A stretch of DNA of 40,436 nt from the NCBI GenBank assembly GCA_011634665.1, contig WAEK01000046.1, positions 1 through 40,436 on the forward strand, written 5' to 3'. The notes under the pieces are model-generated. The model was given only the letters and a program-made list of their open reading frames with translations. It was not told where the DNA came from and did not search any database. The translations under genes and the position numbers were made by a program. Shown here piece after piece: positions 36,188-40,436 of the stretch; within the stretch, counting starts at the first letter, position 1; each line of letters starts with the position of its first letter. The DNA comes from Mortierella sp. BCC40632. Lineage: Eukaryota > Mortierellomycota > Mortierellomycetes > Mortierellales > Mortierellaceae.

Positions 36188-36227
36188 GTTCCTCCCACAC
36201 AGGGGGGGAACCGCCGGAGGCAGTTCC
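36188..36227 (+). repeat. double-hairpin element, 40 bp
   Basis: GTTCC, arm TCCCACACAGGGGG, GGAAC, arm CGCCGGAGGCA, GTTCC. Here target and inverted target differ completely from the GAAAC and GGTAAAGC elements, yet the layout is the same. Confidence 0.85.
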
Positions 36228-36348
36228 TTTTTTTAATAAATATCCTCTACGAGGGACTAAACACTTAGATTACCTTTTATTCATTGGGATCGTTTTCTTA
36301 AATTTAATTTGTTTTGCTTTTTTTATAACGCCACAGGCCGGATTTTCC

Positions 36349-37085
36349 ATGTTTTTCTTTTCTGTCAGCTTAGATACTATAGAAGCTTTTAATGTATTTA
36401 TATCATTATCTAGTACAGTGCCTATTAAAATATATCAAAATGCCGACCTTGATAAAGAAAGAATTATTCTAGAGAATAAAAATAAACCCGGTGTCTACCA
36501 ATTTATTAATTTATTAACTGGAAATTCTTATGTAGGAAGTTCTACTAACTTAAGTAGAAGATTTGCTCAATATTTTAATTATAATTATATTTCTAGTTCT
36601 GTTAATAGAAGAAGCGTTATATATTCTTCTATCATAAAATGGTTACTCTAATTTTAGTATTATTATTCTTGAGTATTGTGAAATTAAAGATACCATTAGT
36701 CAGGAACAATTCTACATTGATGTCATTAGGCCTACTATGAATATTCTTCAAAGGGCAGGTAATTCATTAGGTTATAATCATAGAGGAAGCTAAAGCAAAA
36801 ATGAGTATAGCTAAGTTTGGTGAGAATAATCCTATGGTTGGTATTGATAGAACAGGTGAGAAAAATCCAATGTTTGGAAAAACTCATTCTGTTAAAACTT
36901 TAGATAAAATGAGTATTGCTAAAGGAACTGCTATTTATGTATATGATACTCAAGGTTCACTAGCTTATATTTTTAGTTCAGCAAGGAAAGCTGCTGAACA
37001 TTTTGGTTGTTTTTATCCAACAATTATAAAATTCGCTAAAAATGGCAAATTGTTTCAAAAGGAATGGCTATTATCTACATCTTAG
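36349..37085 (+). pseudogene. GIY-YIG homing endonuclease, two frameshifts
   Basis: The frame from 36349 gives VPIKIYQNADLDKERIILEN, KPGVYQFINLLTGNSYVGSS and TNLSRRFAQYF. A one-base change near 36645 and another near 36782 are needed to join EYCEIKDTISQEQFYIDVIR, NNPM-type NUMOD3 repeats and the NUMOD1-like tail (SSARKAAEHFGCFYPTIIKF). The 3' frame is 36801-37085. It is closest to the GIY-YIG domain fused to nad4. Confidence 0.8.
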
Positions 37086-37099
37086 CATAGCTGAGGTAA

Positions 37100-37459
37100 A
37101 TCAGTAGGGGCCAAATATGCTGATTTGACTAAAAGTCGTAGATTATTTTTCGTTTATATATTAATAATTTATATGAACACCCCTCTTCTCGCAGACGGTA
37201 ACAAAGAGTTGTTTGTAGAAATACTCTGCTACTATTAATTATTTATAGAGATTTTATAATTCAAAAATTCAAAGCCCAAGCTTATAAGAATAGAATCTTA
37301 TATTCTTTAATAAAAATCTTAATTCTAATCCTTTCATTAATCAAATAAAAACTAAAATCAAATCATTTTTATTAAAATGTGGTAGAACAAATGTATTTAA
37401 ATCAGATGTAGCTACAATTCGATATATTACTGAAGTTTTCTCTCATGAGATCCTATATA
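37100..37459 (+). other. AT-rich spacer between convergent HEGs
   Basis: Apart from an AACACCCCTC motif at 37176, I see nothing recognisable. The plus-strand GIY-YIG HEG and the minus-strand LAGLIDADG relic converge here. Confidence 0.4.
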
Positions 37460-38171
37460 ACCTTTTAAACTAAAAAATTCCATAATTTTTAACAAAAGTG
37501 GTTCTTCTCTCTGATGTAGATGAATAATATAAGAAGCATACGCTCGATTTTCACTTATAGAAAATGAAAAACAACAATCACCTGTACTAAACTCACTAAT
37601 CTAATGAGGATTTAATTTTCCTTCACTAACTTTAAACTCTGGTCTAGTTAAAATTTTAACATTAGGGAAAGCAATTTTTAATTTATCAGGTAAACCTAAA
37701 TTAATAGCTCCTTTATTGCTATTATTTCCTCTAAGCTGAACAACGTTAATGATTTTTCTTGAATTTTTAAGTTTATACACTGTTTCCATAACTCATAATC
37801 TATTTTTAGCACTCTGTAGGATATTTATTAAAATGAGGTATTATTACATCTGTTATATACTTCATATCTTGAACAGAAAAATAAACTCCATCTATTATAA
37901 AATGAAATATTACCAACTCCAAAAAATGTATGGATTTCTTTTAATAAAGATAAATCTTTTGAATGTAGTTCAATTTTTAATATCGCATTAACCCCCCCCA
38001 ACCAATAAGATTTTTGTTTCTTTCTCTAATATTTATCATAAAACATCTCTCGGCATCAGTAAATCCGGCCTGTGGCGTTACAAAAAATGGATCTAATTTT
38101 TGTTTAGAATTCTCTGTTACTCCTAATAATGGGATTAAAGAAAGAATAGTTATCTCACTTAGGTCTAGGGG
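37460..38171 (-). pseudogene. LAGLIDADG relic fused to the second nad4 3' end
   Basis: It continues in frame from nad4 codons at 38172: DLSEITILSLIPLLGVTENS, FFVTPQAGFTDAERCFMINI (first motif, 38090-38035). It then shifts at a G7 run near 37991. Later pieces include FNKYP, GLPDKLKIAFPNVKILTRPE (37690-37630) and WISGFSTGDCCFSFSI (about 37600-37550, second motif, with STGDCC in place of xxGDGS). Inactive because of the shifts. Confidence 0.75.
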
Positions 38172-38375
38172 GGGGGTGTTCACACCAATTAGTAAAGAAC
38201 TTACACCTAAGTGTAAAGAATCTAATACTACATTTGGATAAACACCTAAAATGAAAGAAACAATGATTAATGGAAGAACTACAAAGAACTCTCTTCTATT
38301 AATATCCGGCATAGTACTCATATATCGAGAAGCAGCACCAAACGCCATTCGATTAAAATTATAAAGAATTACCAT
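38172..38375 (-). pseudogene. nad4: second nad4 3' end
   Basis: FNRMAFGAASRYMSTMPDIN, then RREFFVVLPLIIVSFILGVY, then PNVVLDSLHLGVSSLLIGVN and TP. It is nearly identical to nad4 codons at about 39500-39317, including long stretches of identical bases, but the rest of nad4 is missing upstream. It is fused downstream to a LAGLIDADG frame. Confidence 0.88.
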
Positions 38376-38500
38376 GTTGATATCTTATATGATCTTTTAT
38401 GCCCTACTCTGGAGGGGGCCCAACGGGGTGTTTATATATTTTTTTATATATATATAAAAGTACTAATATATTTATATACCCCCTATCAGAATAATCAAAG

Positions 38501-40436
38501 TTAATCATTTAAAAGTTTTATAGAGAGTATCCATTGATCTTTAAATAATGATCCATCTCTAGCATGTTTTAAAATTAATTTATGATTACTATTAAAATGT
38601 TCAGCAGCTTTTCTAGCCGAGCTAAAAGTATTAAGAAGTGTACTTTTATCTGCAGAATAAACATATATGGCAGTTCCTTTAGCAATACTCATTGCTAATT
38701 TAGTATTTTCAGGAAGTTGTTTACCCCAGAAAGGATTTTTTTCCCCAGATTGAGCTAAACTCATTAAAGCCCTAGTTTCTGTAGAATGAGTTTTACCAAA
38801 CATTCCATTTTTCTCCCCTTTTACCCCTAAGCTAATTTTAGCCCTAGTCTCTATACTTAATACACGACCTGCTGGACTGCCTGCTTCTGTAAGTATGTTA
38901 TAATAAGGTTTTAACAAGTCTAGATAATATTGTTCTCTAGCTAATAGAATTTTTTTATTATTCTCAGTCAATTCAATAATAATTAATTTAAACCCTTCCC
39001 ATTTGTGTTTAGCTATTCCTCTATATAATAAGGAAACATAAGTGTAATTCTCATTATTAGCTGTTCTTAAATGATATCGAATTCTTTCCCATAAATTTAT
39101 TGAAGAACCTACATAAGTTTTAGTAGGATCTTCTTTATTAATAAATTGATATATCCCACATTTCCCTTTAAGATCTTTTTGTATTTGAGATCTAGAACCG
39201 ATAATATCCTCATAAACATATAATGGGTTAATTGTATTAGATTCCTCTAAATTGGATCCTTCTTTATTTTTATTTAATAAAACAAAGGCTGGTATAAAGC
39301 TTAGAACAATCTCTAGGGGGGTGTTCACACCAATTAGTAAAGAACTTACACCTAAATGTAAAGAATCTAATACTATATTAGGGTAAACACCTAAAATGAA
39401 GCTAACAATAATAAGAGGTAATACTACGAAGAATTCTCTTCTTGAGATATCTGGCATAGTACTCATGTATCTAGAGGCAGACCCGAAAGAAACTTTATTA
39501 AATAACCAGATAGAGTATGCTGCAGACAAGAACATCCCTGTAGCCCCAAGTATAGTGATTACGGGATTTAATTGGAAAGCACCAGCATAAGACATAAATT
39601 CTCCAATAAAGTTACCTGAGAAAGGAGTACCGATATTAGCAAGAGTAGCAAAGAAGAAAATTAGAGATAAAATAGGCATTGTGGAAGCGATACCTCGATA
39701 ATATTTAATTATTCTTGTATGAGATCTTATATATAAGATTTCACCCACAATAATAAATAGTAAAGGAGATATAACACCATGCGCTAATCCTAATATTATT
39801 GAACCTTCAAGTCCTTGTAAATTATTTGAAAACAATCCGAGCACTACAACACCCATGTGAGAAACAGAAGAGTAAGCGATAATAGCTTTAACATCTATTA
39901 ATCTTAAACAAGTTAAAGACGCGTAGATAATACTGATTACTGCTAAAGTAAAAATTAAAGGAGTAAAGTATAAAGTAGCATCAGGGAAATATGGAATCAT
40001 AACCCGTAAGGCTAGGTATGTAGCTAATTTAAGAATTACACCAGCTAGTAATACAGATCCACCAATTGGAGCAGCAACGTGAGCGAAGCCCAACCAAATG
40101 TGCGCCGGAATTAATGGAGTTTTAACAATAAAAGCGATTAAAAATCCTATAAAAAGTAATTTTTGTACATCTGTACCAAAATCTATAGTAGATAAGATTT
40201 GAAAATCTGTTGTTCCTGTTAAAATTAAAATTGTTATTATAGATAATAACATAAATAAAGATCCGAATAATGTATATAAAAATAATAAGTACCCAGCTTT
40301 TTCCTTAGTCAACAAATCTCCAAAACTTATAATAATGAAGAATAATGGAATTAATATACTTTCAAAGAAGATATAAAATAATAATAAATCTAAAACTATG
40401 AAAGTTGCTATTAATAAACTTTCTAAAATTAAAAAT
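38501..40436 (-). CDS. nad4: NADH dehydrogenase subunit 4 fused in frame to a GIY-YIG endonuclease (partial)
   Basis: The frame is open from the window edge (ESLLIATFIVLDLLLFYIFF, continuing upstream) through the whole proton-channel region. That region includes FVKTPLIPAHIWL-like IVKTPLIPAHIWLGFAHVAA, the AYSSVSHMGVVVLG segment and GTPFSGNFIGE, to LGVSSLLIGVNTP at about 39317. With no stop it enters a linker (LEIVLSFIPAFVLLNKNK) and then a complete GIY-YIG HEG: KCGIYQFIN, KTYVGSSINLWERI, LLAREQYYLDLLKPYYNI, NUMOD3 repeats and a NUMOD1-like tail (FSSARKAAEHFNSNHKLILK), ending at 38501. The nad4 start lies beyond the window. The fused protein would need processing, or both parts tolerate fusion. 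Confidence 0.92.
   Translation of the reverse strand, partial: FLILESLLIATFIVLDLLLFYIFFESILIPLFFIIISFGDLLTKEKAGYLLFLYTLFGSLFMLLSIITILILTGTTDFQILSTIDFGTDVQKLLFIGFLIAFIVKTPLIPAHIWLGFAHVAAPIGGSVLLAGVILKLATYLALRVMIPYFPDATLYFTPLIFTLAVISIIYASLTCLRLIDVKAIIAYSSVSHMGVVVLGLFSNNLQGLEGSIILGLAHGVISPLLFIIVGEILYIRSHTRIIKYYRGIASTMPILSLIFFFATLANIGTPFSGNFIGEFMSYAGAFQLNPVITILGATGMFLSAAYSIWLFNKVSFGSASRYMSTMPDISRREFFVVLPLIIVSFILGVYPNIVLDSLHLGVSSLLIGVNTPLEIVLSFIPAFVLLNKNKEGSNLEESNTINPLYVYEDIIGSRSQIQKDLKGKCGIYQFINKEDPTKTYVGSSINLWERIRYHLRTANNENYTYVSLLYRGIAKHKWEGFKLIIIELTENNKKILLAREQYYLDLLKPYYNILTEAGSPAGRVLSIETRAKISLGVKGEKNGMFGKTHSTETRALMSLAQSGEKNPFWGKQLPENTKLAMSIAKGTAIYVYSADKSTLLNTFSSARKAAEHFNSNHKLILKHARDGSLFKDQWILSIKLLND

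Larger units (their letters stand above)
35812..36300 (+). pseudogene. LAGLIDADG N-terminal half behind the cox2 start
   Basis: After LSTLIINYSKDRKEPILLNE, then SPSFIT, the motif GFADAEGCFDFAIS is readable once the CGCGCAGCCGG insert (35951) is skipped. FRITAHVRDIVLLHMIKKYF, NCGNISKI and KNIIVP follow, then a GC element (36188) in the P-F-NKYPLRGTKHLDY segment. The second LAGLIDADG helix is absent. Confidence 0.7.

Noticed and set aside
1..40436. CRISPR array
   Set aside because: The repeats are dispersed HEG parts and GC hairpins without regular spacing, and the DNA is mitochondrial.

Overview
The window looks like fungal mitochondrial DNA. It is very AT-rich and holds pieces of cob, cox2, nad1, nad4 and cox1, a few tRNAs, group I intron cores and a very large number of homing-endonuclease genes (HEGs) of the GIY-YIG and LAGLIDADG families. 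In the readable exons tryptophan is always TGG and TGA reads as stop, which fits the standard code. No rRNA or atp gene was recognised. Standard code, small GC hairpin elements and HEG-linked duplicate gene ends suggest an early-diverging lineage (Glomeromycotina, Blastocladiomycota or chytrid-like), but that is inference.

Layout. 1-17161 (+): a cob gene broken into small exons (762-847, 6403-6439, 7478-7648, 13864-13879, 16336-16729, 17014-17161). Its introns are swollen to as much as 6.2 kb by layered HEGs. 17162-22620 (+): a LAGLIDADG HEG, a second cob 3' end (19137-19262), a GIY-YIG HEG, an out-of-order cob 5' fragment, two cox1 3'-end relics and tRNAs (Phe-like, Arg, His). 23215-29110 (-): nad1, whose 3' end occurs three times, each copy linked to a HEG or HEG remnant. 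29270-33720: HEG relics on both strands, a cox1 terminal exon and a cob relic on the minus strand, and largely unassigned DNA. 33860-35468 (+): the 3' half of cox2 with two group I introns and a 27-nt exon. 35658-37085 (+): a cox2 5'-like fragment with LAGLIDADG and GIY-YIG HEGs. 37460-40436 (-): nad4, running off the window, with two copies of its 3' end, each fused in frame to a different HEG.

How it fits together. Three layers of mobile DNA are stacked. (1) Group I introns. (2) HEG cassettes that appear to travel with a piece of a host gene: cob, nad1 and nad4 3' ends on one side, and the cox1 leader plus N-terminus on four GIY-YIG cassettes on the other. (3) Short GC double-hairpin elements, inserted mostly in the HEGs, with the layout target / hairpin / inverted target / hairpin / target, plus a minimal GCGCGCAGCCGG insert. 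One filled/empty site pair, one 41-bp element present identically in opposite orientations, and an 18-bp duplication flanking a 1.4-kb GIY-YIG insertion point to real mobility. Many HEGs are broken by single-base indels at homopolymers. Three extra T bases also lie in cob exons, so sequencing error has to be separated from decay.
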